A program made the translations under genes and the position numbers. The notes beneath the pieces are model-generated. The model did no database searches. It was not told the origin of the DNA and worked only from the letters and a program-made list of their open reading frames with translations. A stretch of 64,000 bases of DNA from Eonycteris spelaea (Eukaryota > Chordata > Mammalia > Chiroptera > Pteropodidae): NCBI GenBank assembly GCA_003508835.1, contig PUFA01000066.1, forward strand, positions 6,714,501 to 6,778,500, read 5' to 3'. Each line of letters starts with the position of its first letter. The stretch's first letter is position 1. This document shows, one piece after another, positions 21,740-33,130 of the stretch.

Positions 21740-21875
21740 CGTGATTCATCCGTACGTTCACTCCACACGTGCTCATAAAGCTCCCGCCATGTGCCAGGAT
21801 TACTCTGTGCTAAAGATGTAAGAGGAGAGGAAACAGGCGTGGAGTTCATACTGGGACTGGGGACGATGGGTGATA
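21740..21875 (-). mobile_element. L2 fragment
   Basis: GATTCATCCGTACGTTCACT, CGCCATGTGCCAGGATTACT and CTGTGCTAAAGATGTAAGAG match the antisense L2 3' end. Confidence 0.62.
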
Positions 21876-21954
21876 ATTAAAGCCATGGAGTCAGGTGCTC
21901 ATGAATGCCACAGGGAAGGGGCTGAGAAGTGGCAGGAAGGGCCATCTAAACAGG

Positions 21955-22030
21955 GAAATGAGAAAGCCAAGATTTGAACGCGGGTCCCAGGTGGCTCCAA
22001 ACTCCGCGTTCTCTCTCCCATGACCCGCTG
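21955..22030 (-). mobile_element. MIR-like fragment
   Basis: GCCAAGATTTGAACGCGGGT and GGCTCCAAACTCCGCGTTCT resemble the tRNA-like 5' part of MIR in reverse complement. Confidence 0.5.
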
Positions 22031-22490
22031 TCTCCCGTCTGCTACCTGGAGACAGGGCTTGAACGTCACTGGTACAGTGACCCCCACGGAAGAGTTTTCC
22101 ATTCTCACCCCCTCCAGGCCCCCGGGCGCCTTCGAGTGTCTCTCTGGCCCAGACTGGCTATGAATGTGCAGGAAATTAAAGGGACGAGCACTCAGGCAAG
22201 AAAACTAGCGTCAGGAGTCTGGAAAAACAGCCAGCCGTCCAGACATGGTTTGTTTTTTTTTTAATCCAAACTTGGCCCTTCTCTTCCAGCCCCTCACATA
22301 GCCCACAACGTTGTGCGGGTCAGCTGCATCACTGGAATTAAACGACATCACTGCCCCCATGGACAAGCCAGGGCGAGAGAGAGGGGAGGGAGACGCCCAT
22401 GCGGTCGGCCGGATGTGACGGGATGGCCCAGCCTTCCCTCGGGGCCCCAAGGTCCACTTCCCTCAACCCGGGATTTCAGATGCTGCAGGT
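22031..22490. other. Unassigned sequence
   Basis: No gene or clear repeat. A T run is present at about 22252-22262. Confidence 0.35.
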
Positions 22491-22494
22491 AGAA

Positions 22495-22700
22495 GAGCCA
22501 GACATTTCCGTTTTTACTGTCATGCTGTGTGACTTTGGAAAAACAGCTAAACCACTCTGAGCCTCAGGTTCATCTGCCTGAAATAAGAATATCGACGATA
22601 TTAACCTCACAAGTGATGGAAAGTTTGGAGGAAATACACATAAAAGGGTTCACAGCAGCTGTCCCAGAAGAGACGCTCAAAAAATAGCTCCTCTTACCGG
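22495..22700 (+). mobile_element. MIR SINE
   Basis: CATGCTGTGTGACTTTGG, CCACTCTGAGCCTCAGGTTC, TCATCTGCCTGAAATAAGAA and GAGACGCTCAAAAAATAGCT follow the MIR consensus from core to tail. Confidence 0.86.
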
Positions 22701-23164
22701 TAAGCTCTCTGACGGGTGGTGACAAGGATCCGTGCTGTACGCAGGATGGCACGAGGGGGCCCCACGCACCCAGAGCAGCTCAGAAGCCGGCGCTCTCCCT
22801 GCCCTGCAGAGTGACAGTGTCAACGGGGTTCTGATTAACTTTGCCAGAGATATTTCAGGTTCACAGTGAGTTTCGTTGGACAGCTCGACCTGTCAGAAGA
22901 AGTGCAGAGCCACCCCGACCTTTTCAAACAAAGTTAATTGCTTGAGTTTTAAGGTTGTAGAGCTGAAATCTTGCCACATACTGATCCCGGGGTGCAGATG
23001 TCCCTCCTAATTTCTAATTCCCTCCTGAGGAGAAAGTGGGAATTTGCCTTGACACGCCCATGGTCTCCGGGAGGAACATAAATATTCAGGAACTTTCTGC
23101 CTCCAGGTCGTCAGCGTGGCCAACTATGCAGTGTAACTTCCCCAGCGCAGAATCTAACCTCACT
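22701..23164. other. Unassigned sequence
   Basis: No gene or repeat family is recognised. Confidence 0.35.
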
Positions 23165-23260
23165 GCTCAGTTCTCACTTAGTCAGTCGACACTTACTGAG
23201 CACACGTGGTGAGCCAGGCACCACTGGGGTGGGGCGGGGGGATGGGCATGGGTCCGACGA
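23165..23260 (-). mobile_element. L2 or MIR 3' end fragment
   Basis: CACTTAGTCAGTCGACACTT, ACTGAGCACACGTGGTGAGC and CAGGCACCACTGGGG follow the antisense L2-type tail. Confidence 0.55.
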
Positions 23261-23499
23261 TGCCACGAGTCTAGGTGAACCCACCGCACTCCGAACCAGG
23301 TGAGGACGCTGTGGGCCCAGAGGGGGCAGTGGCGCGGCGCAGCGGCACCAGCAGGGCACGGCATTTAAAGTCGGTGGGTCTGCTTTTCCTTGTCACCTGA
23401 GGCCGGAAATTCTAAACACTACTGCGAACGGGAGGCTCCACCCTCCCTGGACAGTCGTCTTTCTCTGCCCACGCCCCACAACCCGGGCTTTATATATAA

Positions 23500-23690
23500 A
23501 CCAACTTCATCCTCACTAAACCCTGCGATGGAACTTCTGTTATCATCCTTTGATTCAGATGAGGAAAGTGCGGCTCACCAAGATGAAGCAATGAATACAT
23601 CATCACACTGCTCTGCGGCCCATCCGGGATTCAAATCCAAGCCTAGGACTAACCATCTGACTATTGTGCCCAGTTATTTTTAAAGATATA
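23500..23690 (-). mobile_element. MIR SINE
   Basis: TTCATCCTCACTAAACCCTG, TTGATTCAGATGAGGAAAGT, CCATCCGGGATTCAAATCCA and CTAACCATCTGACTATTGTG give a clear antisense MIR. Confidence 0.87.
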
Positions 23691-23719
23691 ACTGGATAAT
23701 ACATGGGTACTAATGTATA

Positions 23720-23756
23720 CCATCACCATCACCATCATCATCGTCATTATCATCAC
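23720..23756. repeat. (CAT)n microsatellite
   Basis: ATCACCATCACCATCATCAT and interrupted CGTCATTATCATCAC lie between two antisense MIRs. Confidence 0.92.
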
Positions 23757-23940
23757 AGGTGAACAGGCACCATGTGCCAGGTGTGATGAGAAATGCTCTA
23801 CATAAGATCATTTAGTCAATAATTTGGTCAATACCACCCTTCTATAAAATAAGCATCATTATCCTGTTCTTTACAAATAAAGAAACTGAAGTTTAGAGGA
23901 GTCAAATCAGTGACCAAAGTACCACATCAAAGATTACCCA
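23757..23940 (-). mobile_element. MIR SINE
   Basis: GGCACCATGTGCCAGGTGTG, GAGAAATGCTCTACATAAGA, ATCATTATCCTGTTCTTTAC and AATAAAGAAACTGAAGTTTA follow antisense MIR. Confidence 0.88.
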
Positions 23941-24865
23941 CAAGCTACAAAATAATAACACCCACGCTTAACATGCAGTTAGCATTAGCAGAACAAAGAT
24001 AATTTACCATCTGATTTTGTTTTAAGTCATTCTCAAGGGTACTCTAGTTTACCTTAGTAGTTTACCACTTTCTGCTCTGTAGTTCAAACTGCTATAGGAA
24101 TCCAGTTCTCTCTTCTGTCATTATTATTATTATGCATCACACACTGAGTCAAGAGAATGTGACCACATTTATACAACAGAGAAATATCCTTAGTTCCCAA
24201 TGATAAAGAAGGAAATTCAAAACGTCCCTTAATGCTTGCCACCCTGACAATATGAATAAAACACTGGTGGAAACAAATCATTATGAGATCTATAAATACA
24301 AAAGCACACTCTACGGTAACGTCAGATGTATCGACCACATCCCATGTCAAAACCTGAGCTGGCAGACGGAGCTCATAGGTGCTCTTTGCCCATTCCCTCC
24401 ATTAATCTCAGAAAAAAAAATCATTATATCTAAAAACAAGAAATCACTTATATTATAGAGTCATGACGTTTTTCAGTGGAGAAAGATCTCGGAGGTCATC
24501 CAGTCTGACCCAGGCCCAGAGATGGCAATGGCTTTCCCATCATCGAACAGACCCCACAGACGACGGCACCGGAAGCGAGTCCGAAGAGGACCCTGCCGCA
24601 GCGTCACGGGCGGCGATGGCGTCAGCTGCGGGATTCGCTGGACGGCGTCCCGCTCCGGCTCCAGCATGTCCGCACGCACCGCTCGGAGGCCCCTCCCTCG
24701 TATTCAGAAGGTAAACCAGCTGTAGGACAGGAGAGAGTCTTGAGGAGGGGGTGTGGAAGGTTTGGGTGTCATCGGAGGTTACGTAATCGATGGCCTTATT
24801 TTTAAAAAACTATATTTTAGTGTTTCACATACCAGAGGCAGAAAATAGCCAAATAAGCCAAAAAG
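23941..24865. other. Unassigned sequence
   Basis: Short (ATT)n lies at about 24118-24133. CTCGGAGGTCATCCAGTCTG at about 24489 resembles a phrase common in ancient mammalian SINE-like repeats, but the rest does not align in memory. No gene. Confidence 0.35.
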
Positions 24866-24895
24866 ATGAATGAATGATGAATGAATGAATGAATG
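24866..24895. repeat. (ATGA)n run
   Basis: ATGAATGATGAATGAATGAA is a tetranucleotide run, possibly a relic of an L2 tail. Confidence 0.85.
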
Positions 24896-25330
24896 TCTGG
24901 ATATAACCAGAGACCTATGTGATCTTGCCTGACACTCCATTTCCTTGCCTATCCAAAAAAAAATATGGCGGTGCAACAGCTCATAACCCCTAGGAACCCA
25001 AACCTTCCTTCCATCCCCATGAGTCTTCATAAAACATAGAATGTCGTTCATACACATCAAGCGTCTTTAGAACATGTCATATCCAGTTCTGCCACTCACT
25101 GTCCTCGACATAAACAATAACTACTCTTCGAACTTTCACTTCTGAAATCTCCCCTGGAAACTCAGCCTATGTGGTCCTTCTTTCTATTTCTTCTCCCTTC
25201 TCTTTGCCTATTCTTGTCCGTTTGCTTGCTTCATTAGCGAGTTCCCTTAGGCCTCTCTGACTTCCTTCATTTTTGTTTTCCTTTCTCATCACACAGACTC
25301 TGCTCAACAAAGGAAAGCGGGGGGCTGGCG
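24896..25330. other. Unassigned sequence
   Basis: No gene or repeat is recognised. Pyrimidine-rich text lies at about 25170-25290. Confidence 0.35.
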
Positions 25331-26867
25331 CCCAAACAAAGCTCACTCCCTTTTATAAGACAAGGACAAAGGAAAGACTGAAAAAGTTATAAACGAATCT
25401 CTTTTGGGCTATTTATACACAACTGTCCATGTATTTTCAAGATCGATTTATGTACGAAGACTTAAAAACATGTTGTCATTTGATCACAGCAGCCATGGCA
25501 AAGCCGTTTATGCTCAACGTTAAGGCCAAGAGCTGATATGCAAGTCACGGCAACACGAAACCCTAGAGCCGGAAACACTGCAGAGTTAGCCACGGCGGTC
25601 CCGTGGGAACCCCCGGGTCAGCCTCTTCGAGTCCAGATGAGACTTCTGAAGGACTGGAGAGCGGGCCACTTAGTAGACAGTCACTGAGCCCTCGCCGAAT
25701 CCGACAGTCTAAAGAAAGAGCAAAGCTGAATCCTTCCAAGTCCATAGAAGGGTGCTGTCGTTTTTTTTAAAAAACAACTGTTGGATCGGTTGGTGTTTAA
25801 TGACTAGGGGGAAAGGTTCAATTTCATTTTTCATTATTAAAGCCAATTTGTTACTTCCTTTAATTAAAATGTGCATAAAATACCCTTTTCTCCAGCTCTG
25901 TTAATGAGACTAAGCAGAGGCATATGGCTTCATCTCGGCATACCCCACAATCTACTATTTCGTGCTCATTTCTGCTGATGGAGTTTCATGAATTGGAATC
26001 TGTTTACCTCACACTTAGGCCCTAAACTCACAAGGTGGGAAGGCCTGTTTGGAGGAGGCGAGGAAAGAAAAGGAGGATAAATGATCCAGTTTGCTCATCT
26101 GATACCCAGATAAATCAAACAGGAAAACAGTCCCCGCAAACTTCTCAAACGTACTTTTCCTTGCTCCTCAGGGAGGTCACCTTTGCTTCATCATCCTAGA
26201 GCCTGCTAACCCCAGAGGTGCCTCGCGCCCCAGCTCCATTATCGCAAGATTTAATTCAGGAAAAATGCAAACTGCTTTTCGACGACCCCTGTCTCTGTGT
26301 TAGAAATAGCTTTATGTTCAGATTGGCCTGAAAGAAATCTAGCTTTTAGAAGCTCATCATCATGCACAGCAAACGCCTGCTAAGACGCCTTCGTTTAGGT
26401 CATCATTATTAAAACAGCAGCCAATAATGAAAATATCAATAACACAAAACAAGCGGGAGCCCAGTGGGGCCGGAGCAGTGCGACGATTGGGAACCGGTCT
26501 CTGCTGTGCTAGACGATTAGAATCAAGGAACGACCATCTCATCGCCGGCGGGACTCTCTGTAACTGCCTTCGGCGGCGGCCCCAGACGGGCGGTGCCGCT
26601 CTCTCGTTACCCACCGTTGATAAACGGGCAGCCATTTTTCATTCTGAAGTGTGATTTCCTTTTGCAATGCGCCAAGTGCCTTTCCATGCGCCATCTGAAG
26701 ACTGGCCCATGAACAAAGCTCCTCCGGGGAAGATGAGGGAATGATCGACTGCCACCCTGATTGTTGGCTGCTGGAAAGAAAATTCTTTGCCGGCGCCAAT
26801 AGTGAAGCAGCAATGTTGCTGTCTGATAACCGTGTCGAACTTCTGCGGGACGAGTCACGGACAAGTA
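25331..26867. other. Long repeat-free AT-rich block, likely regulatory
   Basis: About 1.5 kb shows no recognisable transposon. It holds many homeodomain/POU-like words (CTTTAATTAAAATGTGCATA, TTCATTATTAAAGCC, GCAAGATTTAATTCAGG, CATCATTATTAAAACAGC, CAGCCAATAATGAAAATATC). Frames of 75-91 codons at 26360-26864 are not convincing. The look is that of a conserved enhancer cluster in a gene-poor region. Conservation could not be tested. Confidence 0.4.
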
Positions 26868-27082
26868 GGAGGGCGGTGGCCTGACTTGGAATCAGGCAGA
26901 CCCGGGTTCAAACCCTGCACTTACTTTGGGCGAGTTGTTTTTAACCTCTATGAGCTTCAGTTTCCCTACCTATAAAATGGGAGTTAATTGATTCCTACAT
27001 CGTACGATTATCATAAAGGTTAGGTGGTGTAATGTGTACTTAGCTCTTGGCACATAGTAAACACTGAACAACTGTTTCTGTT
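26868..27082 (+). mobile_element. MIR SINE, near full length
   Basis: A textbook order is visible: CTTGGAATCAGGCAGACCCG, GGTTCAAACCCTGCACTTAC, TTGGGCGAGTTGTTTTTAAC, CCTCTATGAGCTTCAGTTTC, TATAAAATGGGAGTTAATTG and CTTGGCACATAGTAAACACT. The tRNA-like 5' part is well kept. Confidence 0.94.
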
Positions 27083-28211
27083 CTGATAAACCGTAACCAC
27101 ACGACTCCCTTACTCATTAACCAGAAGACTCTGTGGCAGGGTATTTCATGAGACTTCCCTAGATGTTGTTATTTTTTCTGAGTGTGACTCTTCAAGGCTC
27201 TCGGTGTGGATCTACAACATATATTGCTGTTTGTTTGGGATACTTTTCTAAAGGCAAATTTATATTCTAGGCACTTTCTACTTTTTCCTTAAGTATATAA
27301 TTGTGGTTTGTTCACTAACCATTCACCTCTACATTATAATCTTTTTAGTCATAAAATGATTAAGCATCCAAACGTAAGGAACCTGGACAATGCCACGCCC
27401 CTACTTTAAGTAATTAGTTTACTGTAAAACAAGAAAAAGAAAAAGGAAGAAAAGGTTCCCATTGGTTTAGCAATTTTAAACATATCAAGCTGCGGGATGC
27501 ATATTCCAATCTGAGTTTTAGAAGAGGAGAATAAACAGAACAAGAGCCAAATATGTATTAATTGTGGCTTATCTATTTAGTGCCACCGGTGCGTATCGAG
27601 CCATGCAGAAGGTAAATTGAAAGGGGAATATAAGGTCCCAGTTCAAGAGAGCGAGCCATGTGAGAATTCGTTACCTACACGTCTGAATATTTTACATAGG
27701 GATCGGTAACTGGCGATGATAAGGAATGGGAGTAAAATCCATGCCAGGGTCGGGGTGGGGACAAGGTGGGAGGATTAAAAGAGAGGGCGAAAGAAAGAAC
27801 AGTTCCAGCACCGTGTGAGATGTCGGCCATGCAGGGGCATGTCCAGGGGCAATCCCAGCCGCCCGCCGCCCGCTCCTCAACGCCCGTCCTGGACAGACCG
27901 GACGAGACTGCACACCGCAGGCCGGAGTCCAGATCTCCTTACTGTGTAGCTCACCGCGCACTGCGAATCACGCAGAAAGACAGCTCAGGATGCTCCTGGC
28001 AAGACGTCCCCCTCGAGGAGTTACCATAAAGAGAATCGCCAGTCCTGACGGCCGCGTGGGTAACTGTGGGCTTTTATGGGTGTAACTGTTACAGCGTTGC
28101 TGCTTGAAAAGCACCTGGATGACTCTAGAATCCCGAACCTGCGGCTCAGGCGTGTCATCGTGTGAGAGCAGGGATCACGGCGCCTTCCTCTATGCGATTT
28201 CCCGTCCAGAC
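27083..28211. other. Unassigned sequence
   Basis: The part 27100-27700 is AT-rich, free of repeats and enhancer-like. The part 27760-28060 is CpG-richer with 87-89-codon frames of no identifiable content. Confidence 0.35.
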
Positions 28212-29372
28212 CTTATTTTTTTCAATCTCCTTTACCGAGTTATAATTTACATATAATACAATTTACTCGTTTTAAATATACAATCTGATGAATTTGGACA
28301 AATGCGCACTGTCACATATCCCCTACCAGAATCACGGCATAGAAAAGTTTCATCACCCCAAACCCCACTCCCGCCTCAGGCCCTGGCAACCCCGTTCTAC
28401 TTCCTGCTGGTTTAACTGTCGCCTCTTCTAGAGTTTCATTTGAGGTCTCTCGTCCCTGGCTTATTTCACTTATAATAATGTATCTGAAGTTCCTTCGTGT
28501 TTCTGGTGTGTATCCGTGATTCAGACCTTTTTATTGCAGAATAGTATTCCATGGTATGGAAACTTCTGGGCTGTTTCCGGCTTGCTTCTGGTACGAATCC
28601 ATCTGCCACGGGCACTCGAGTGCAAGTCTTTGTGTGCACACCTCTTGTACTTCTTTGGGGAAAATAAGCCAGGAATGAGATTGCTCGGCACTGTGGTGAG
28701 TCCTGCTCACACGCGTTAGCACTGCCTGTGTGCTTTCCAGAGAGGCTGTGTCCCTTTGCATCCCCGCCCTTGTCACCATTCACCAGGTCAGTCTTGAATT
28801 TCAGCCATCATGGAGATGCAAAACGGTAGCCACTGTGATTCTAGTTTGCATTTCCCTAGTTAAGCAACTTTTCATATGCTTATTTTCTATCCATATATAT
28901 TCTCTGGTGAACTATTTAATATTTTACCAACGTTTTTAGTGGGTTGTATTCTTTTATTGAATTATAAGAGTTCTTTATATGTATGGGGTGCAAATTCTTT
29001 ATCATATACCTGTTTTGCAAATATTTTCTCCCTTCCTATAACTAAGCTTTTCATTTTATAAGCATATCCTTTAAAAAGAAAAGGCTTTTCATTTTGACAA
29101 AGTCCAATGCATCAATTATTTCTTTTATGGCTCATCACTCTCGTGTCCCATCTAAAGTAAAAAGGATTATCTCCTAATTTTTCTATACATTTTATATTGT
29201 CAGATCTTAAGTTAGGTCTGTGTTCTATTTTACTTTAATTTTCCTGTATGAAACGAGACAAAAATTGAAGTTCCTGCATATAAATATCCAGTTGCTCCAG
29301 CACCATTCATTGAAAAGACAATTCCTTTTCCCATTGAACTGCCTCTGCACAAAGCTGGTCAAAACCTGCAGA
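28212..29372 (-). mobile_element. L1 3' portion, antisense
   Basis: The plus strand starts with a short T-rich stretch (reverse of the A tail), then GAGTTATAATTTACATATAA, CAGAATAGTATTCCATGGTA, CAAGTCTTTGTGTGCACACC, AGGAATGAGATTGCTCGGCA, TTGCAAATATTTTCTCCCTT and TTGCTCCAGCACCATTCATT. It covers the ORF2 C-terminal region and 3' UTR of an L1M-type element, 5' truncated near 29372. It is dead. Confidence 0.92.
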
Positions 29373-29429
29373 TAAATGCTCTCCACAGCAGTAGCTAGAG
29401 CGAGAAGTGGCGATAAGATAATTTTGAAA

Positions 29430-29765
29430 TAATGATCGACTTATTCAACACACAGAGTATAGAATCTTACTCTGTAGTCATTTAAAAGGATGATCAAAAG
29501 CTGTATTTATTGATGATGGAAAGATATTTAATAAAGTGATAAAAATCATATTATAAAACAGAATAGCCAGGATAATTTTGTGTTTCTCAATAGAGTAGGA
29601 GACAATAAGATATACAAAGACAGACCGACAGAAGATCTATCCCTAAAAGTTCATCATGATCATCTCTAGGTGGCCAATTAAAGGTGCTTTATATTGTTTG
29701 CAATTTTCTGAAGTTTTTCAATGTGTGTGAGAGAAATTTTCATAATAATAATAATAATAAAAGAT
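29430..29765 (+). mobile_element. Old L1 3' UTR fragment
   Basis: GGAAAGATATTTAATAAAGT, CATCATGATCATCTCTAGGT, GTTTGCAATTTTCTGAAGTT and TTTTCATAATAATAATAATA follow the order of an old L1 3' UTR, ending in (TAA)n. Confidence 0.6.
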
Positions 29766-30545
29766 CTTTTTCTGCTTTGAAAAAGTGCTGTGAGTAGAAA
29801 AAGACAGAAATGAGGGTGAGCTGTAAGTTATTGCTTCAGATCTAAGGGGCTCATTCATTCAGTTTACTACGAGAAAATCGTAATGAGCTTCAAAGCCATG
29901 TGAAAGAATCTCATGGAGAGAATCTCAGAATAGTTCCAGATGAGGTACCCGTCACCTGTAAAATACATCCTGGCATCTGTAACTATTCTATTTGAGAATG
30001 CTGAAGTGGAGTGCGTGGCAATAAGGAACTCGTGAGGAACGCATAAATAATGGCAGAAATTAGTAGTCTATTTCAAATTCGTTTTTATTCAGATTCAGTT
30101 GTTTGGGACCAAAAGGCAACACCAAGCTACTTTCTAAAGAATCTTGGGCTGACTCCTAATTGTCTGTGATTGGATTTTCTGCCTTGCAGATTACGTGCAG
30201 CGGCTCTGGAATCATTACCTCCGTTCACGCCGGGTCGCCCCAGCTGAGTGGGGTCGTAGAGCTCCACACCTACCAAGCATGGAACTGAAAACTGACTCAA
30301 AGAAAAGAAAAAGATAAAGGAATCGGGGATGGTCCTGCAGAGAGAAAAGATGCCTAAGTGATTCTAAATTACTGCCTTCAGATTTTTGGTAGTAAATTGA
30401 TTAACCAGCTGGGCAAGAAACAAAATAGAATAAGTAAAATAACTTAAAACTAGGAAGATTTCACTTCGACCAAAGGATGTGTCTTCTTTTTTTTTAGTTT
30501 TACTTTCTTTTTTAATGTTCTTATGTGTCTTCCGAATAACATTGA
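29766..30545. other. Unassigned, mostly repeat-free sequence
   Basis: No gene. The part 29850-30180 is AT-rich and unique (for example GCATAAATAATGGCAGAAAT). A T run occurs at about 30486-30494. Confidence 0.3.
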
Positions 30546-30547
30546 TC

Positions 30548-30665
30548 CTATTCATTCACCAAACACTGCGACTCAGGCCATGTCCAAGGTGCTGAAGGTT
30601 TTCAGTGATGGCCAGTCAGATTCTGAGGGGGCCACGTGGGGACAGTCATTCAGACTACTGAAAAA
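30548..30665 (-). mobile_element. L2 fragment, degenerate
   Basis: CTATTCATTCACCAAACACT, CATGTCCAAGGTGCTGAAGG and GACAGTCATTCAGACTACTG suggest the antisense L2 tail. Confidence 0.5.
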
Positions 30666-31072
30666 GTAACTAGACTTTAGGCATCAACCTCCAAAATGTT
30701 TAACCAAATATCAGTGATCAAAGTCGTCACTGAGCCCATCAATTAATACTTCCTGAAAATCAAAAACCACCTGGCCATCGCTTGCTTTCTCCAACATCTC
30801 GTATTCTGTAGAGCGGAAATAGATACCTCTGAATGGACAACTTTCACAGTGCGTTTGACGTTCCCGTTAGGCTTCTGTTTCGAGGCTTCTTTCAACAAGG
30901 ACTTTCAGGTCGCAAGTCTCTGCCTCAAAGATTCTCAAGGAATAAAAACCGAGTGATCCACTGTTAAGTTGCATCGCTCAGCTTCCCGAGTTCGCACCTC
31001 AAACGCGTAAACCTGTATCCATGTCTGCAGTTGGCACACGAAGAGGAAATATAACACTGTCAACCCTTCGTG
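30666..31072. other. Unassigned sequence
   Basis: No gene or repeat is recognised. Confidence 0.35.
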
Positions 31073-31245
31073 ACAGTAACAGCCAGGTACTTACTTTTAC
31101 ATACGCGTCACCTCCTTTTATCTTCACCCCAACCCTCACGGAGCTGTCAGTATCCCCTTGTTTACGGTCAGGGAACGGAGCTCCGAGGGGCCGAGCGAGC
31201 CGGTCCAGGCCGCACGGGGGCGGAGGCAGGGCTGGCTCACGGGCT
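31073..31245 (-). mobile_element. MIR SINE, GC-shifted copy
   Basis: The antisense MIR order CACCTCCTTTTATCTTCACC, GGAGCTGTCAGTATCCCCTT, GTTTACGGTCAGGGAACGGA, GCTCCGAGGGGCCGAG is recognisable. The downstream half has gained CpGs compared with the consensus. Confidence 0.72.
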
Positions 31246-31510
31246 CTCCACGCCGGAGGAGCCGGCTCGGCGCCGGCAGCAGTTCCTGGCCTCACTCAGC
31301 GTGCTCCCGGGGCTTTCGCGGTCTCTTTTTGACGCTAAACGAGGTTTACCGAAGCAGAGATCTTCACAGACTCGTGCGTGGTGGGGACACAGAGCCTCCC
31401 GCAGCCCGGCAGCGTCCTGCCTCTGCGCCCCCCCCCTCTCCCCTCGCCACTGTCCCCTGCCGTATGGAGAAGGTTTTCAGACGTGTCTGCTGACACGCCG
31501 TGGGAGTTTG
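31141..31510. promoter_or_regulatory. CpG-island-like segment overlapping a MIR
   Basis: About 34 CpGs in 360 bp by hand count, at roughly 63% GC, observed/expected near 0.9. The 212-codon frame across it starts inside a MIR and shows no domain. Confidence 0.5.
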
Positions 31511-31764
31511 ACACGTCCCACCCTGCACGCCAAGAGAGACTTTCTTGTCTTGTGCTTCCAGAAAAGAGAAAAAAAGGAAGAGAGAAGGAGAAAAGTCAGT
31601 GAAGGAGGCTGGTTTATCATTTGGGCATTTGTTCAAACAATTCAGTTGACATCGTTTCCTAAATCCTCGAGCGATTATTTTTCACTCAAGGAAAACCCTG
31701 CCAGTTAGACAAGAATCCAATTTAACAACGCCTCCAGAATCTGGGGGTTCAGCCTTTTAACGCC
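31511..31764. other. Unassigned sequence
   Basis: An A/G-rich stretch (AAAAGAGAAAAAAAGGAAGA) lies near 31561. No gene. Confidence 0.35.
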
Positions 31765-31774
31765 CACGAACAAA

Positions 31775-32045
31775 CAGGTGTTAGTATTAGTCGTTATCAT
31801 CATAACCTCAGTGTTTGGGCTCACTGCTGTGCCAAGCCTCGTGCTGAGCCGCTTATGCACACACTCTCGCTTCATTCTCACAATCTTATGAACCAGGAAC
31901 CGCTACTGCCCCCATTTTGCAGATAAAGAAAACGAGGCTCGGAGGGATAAAGCGATGTATCTAGTTTTCCAATAACATGGCAGAGGTTTGAGCCCAAGCC
32001 TGTCTGAGTCCACAGCCCGGGCTGCCACCCACTCTTCCGGACCAA
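31775..32045 (-). mobile_element. MIR SINE
   Basis: CTCACAATCTTATGAACCAG, CCCCATTTTGCAGATAAAGA, GAGGCTCGGAGGGATAAAGC and CATGGCAGAGGTTTGAGCCC form a clear near-complete antisense MIR. Confidence 0.92.
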
Positions 32046-32256
32046 AGGTCAGCACACGTTTTCGGTAAAATGTCACACAGGTAATGTTTTCAGCTTTGTG
32101 GGTCATGAGGTCTCTGCTGCAACTACTCGACTCTGCTTTTGTTGCACAAAATCAGCCGTGGACAACAAGCAAACGAATGGGCATGGCCGTGTACCAATAA
32201 AACTTTATTACAAAAACAGACTGGGCCCAAGGGCCAGTTTGCAAACCCCCGCTCCA
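32046..32256 (+). mobile_element. hAT-Charlie MITE, MER1-group
   Basis: CGGTAAAATGTCACACAGGT, TTTTCAGCTTTGTGGGTCAT, GCAACTACTCGACTCTGC, CGAATGGGCATGGCCGTGTA, CCAATAAAACTTTATTACAA and GGGCCAGTTTGCAAACCCC match a common hAT MITE that I place in the MER1 group. The element abuts the MIR upstream. Confidence 0.82.
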
Positions 32257-32297
32257 TTCATTCACAGAGGAGGAAAGACTGGAGTTGAATCTGTTAG

Positions 32298-32692
32298 GGA
32301 TGCTGCATTGTCTCGCCAAGGCTGCCATAACAAAGCACCATGGACTGGTGGCTTGAACAACAGAAACGCATCCCTCCCAGTGTGGGCGGCCGGGAGTTCC
32401 AGACTGAGGGGTCGGCAGGGCTGGTTCCTCCTGAGGCCTCTCTCCCTGGCCAGCAGATGGCTGTCTTCTCCCTGTGCCCTCACGTGGACCTTGCTCTGTG
32501 CGCCCGTGTCCTAATCTGCTCTTCTTACCAGGACACCAGCTATACTGGGTGAGACCCCATTCCAACACCCGCATTTTAACTGAGTCACCTCTGTAAAGGC
32601 CCCGTCTCCAAACACAGACACGTTCTAAGGTGTCGCGGTTTAAGACTGTAATATATGGATTTATGGGACGTCATTCATCCCATAACAGATGG
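32298..32692 (-). mobile_element. MaLR-type LTR, antisense
   Basis: GCTGCCATAACAAAGCACCA, TGGACTGGTGGCTTGAACAA, CTGTCTTCTCCCTGTGCCCT, CCAGGACACCAGCTATACTG, CCCGTCTCCAAACACAGACA and CATCCCATAACAGATGG run from one LTR end to the other in reverse complement. A solo LTR is likely. Confidence 0.83.
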
Positions 32693-32784
32693 AGGAGATG
32701 TCAACAGGGGAAGAGGGGAAGGAAAGAAAGGTAAGGCGAGGTACGGGGAGGAGCTCTCTGTGGGGACACAGTGATGCTCAATAC

Positions 32785-33130
32785 ATTCATTTTGCATCCA
32801 CTATGTTTAGAGCCGTTTCAGGTTCGCAGCAGAAAGGGGGGGGGGGGCCTCCTGTCTCCCCGAGCCCACAGGCGCAGCCTCCGCTGCAGCACCCCACACA
32901 TCGATGAACCTACACGATGCGTCATCACTGCCGGAAGCCCACGGCTTTCGTGACGTTCACTCCTGGTGTTGCACATGCCATGGGTTTTGACAGATGTATA
33001 ATGACACGTATCCAGCATTACGCATCATACAGAACAGGGCACTGCCCTAAAAGTCCTCTGCGCCCTGCCTGTTCATCTCACCCCCTCTTCCCAAACCCCG
33101 GTAAACTGACTTTCAAAATAAGCAAGCCAG
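32785..33130 (-). mobile_element. L1 3' region, antisense
   Basis: AGCCGTTTCAGGTTCGCAGC, ATCGATGAACCTACACGATG, GGTGTTGCACATGCCATGGG, TTTTGACAGATGTATAATGA and GGGCACTGCCCTAAAAGTCC match an L1M-type 3' region. A G run at 32836-32848 interrupts it. Confidence 0.86.

Noticed and set aside
26868..26940. tRNA gene candidate (GGTTCAAACCC B-box-like text)
   Set aside because: It is the tRNA-derived head of a MIR, and a full cloverleaf with proper arms cannot be made.
31070..31708. 212-codon plus-strand frame
   Set aside because: It starts inside an antisense MIR and crosses a CpG-rich segment. Alternative frames on both strands are equally open, and the peptide has no recognisable fold.
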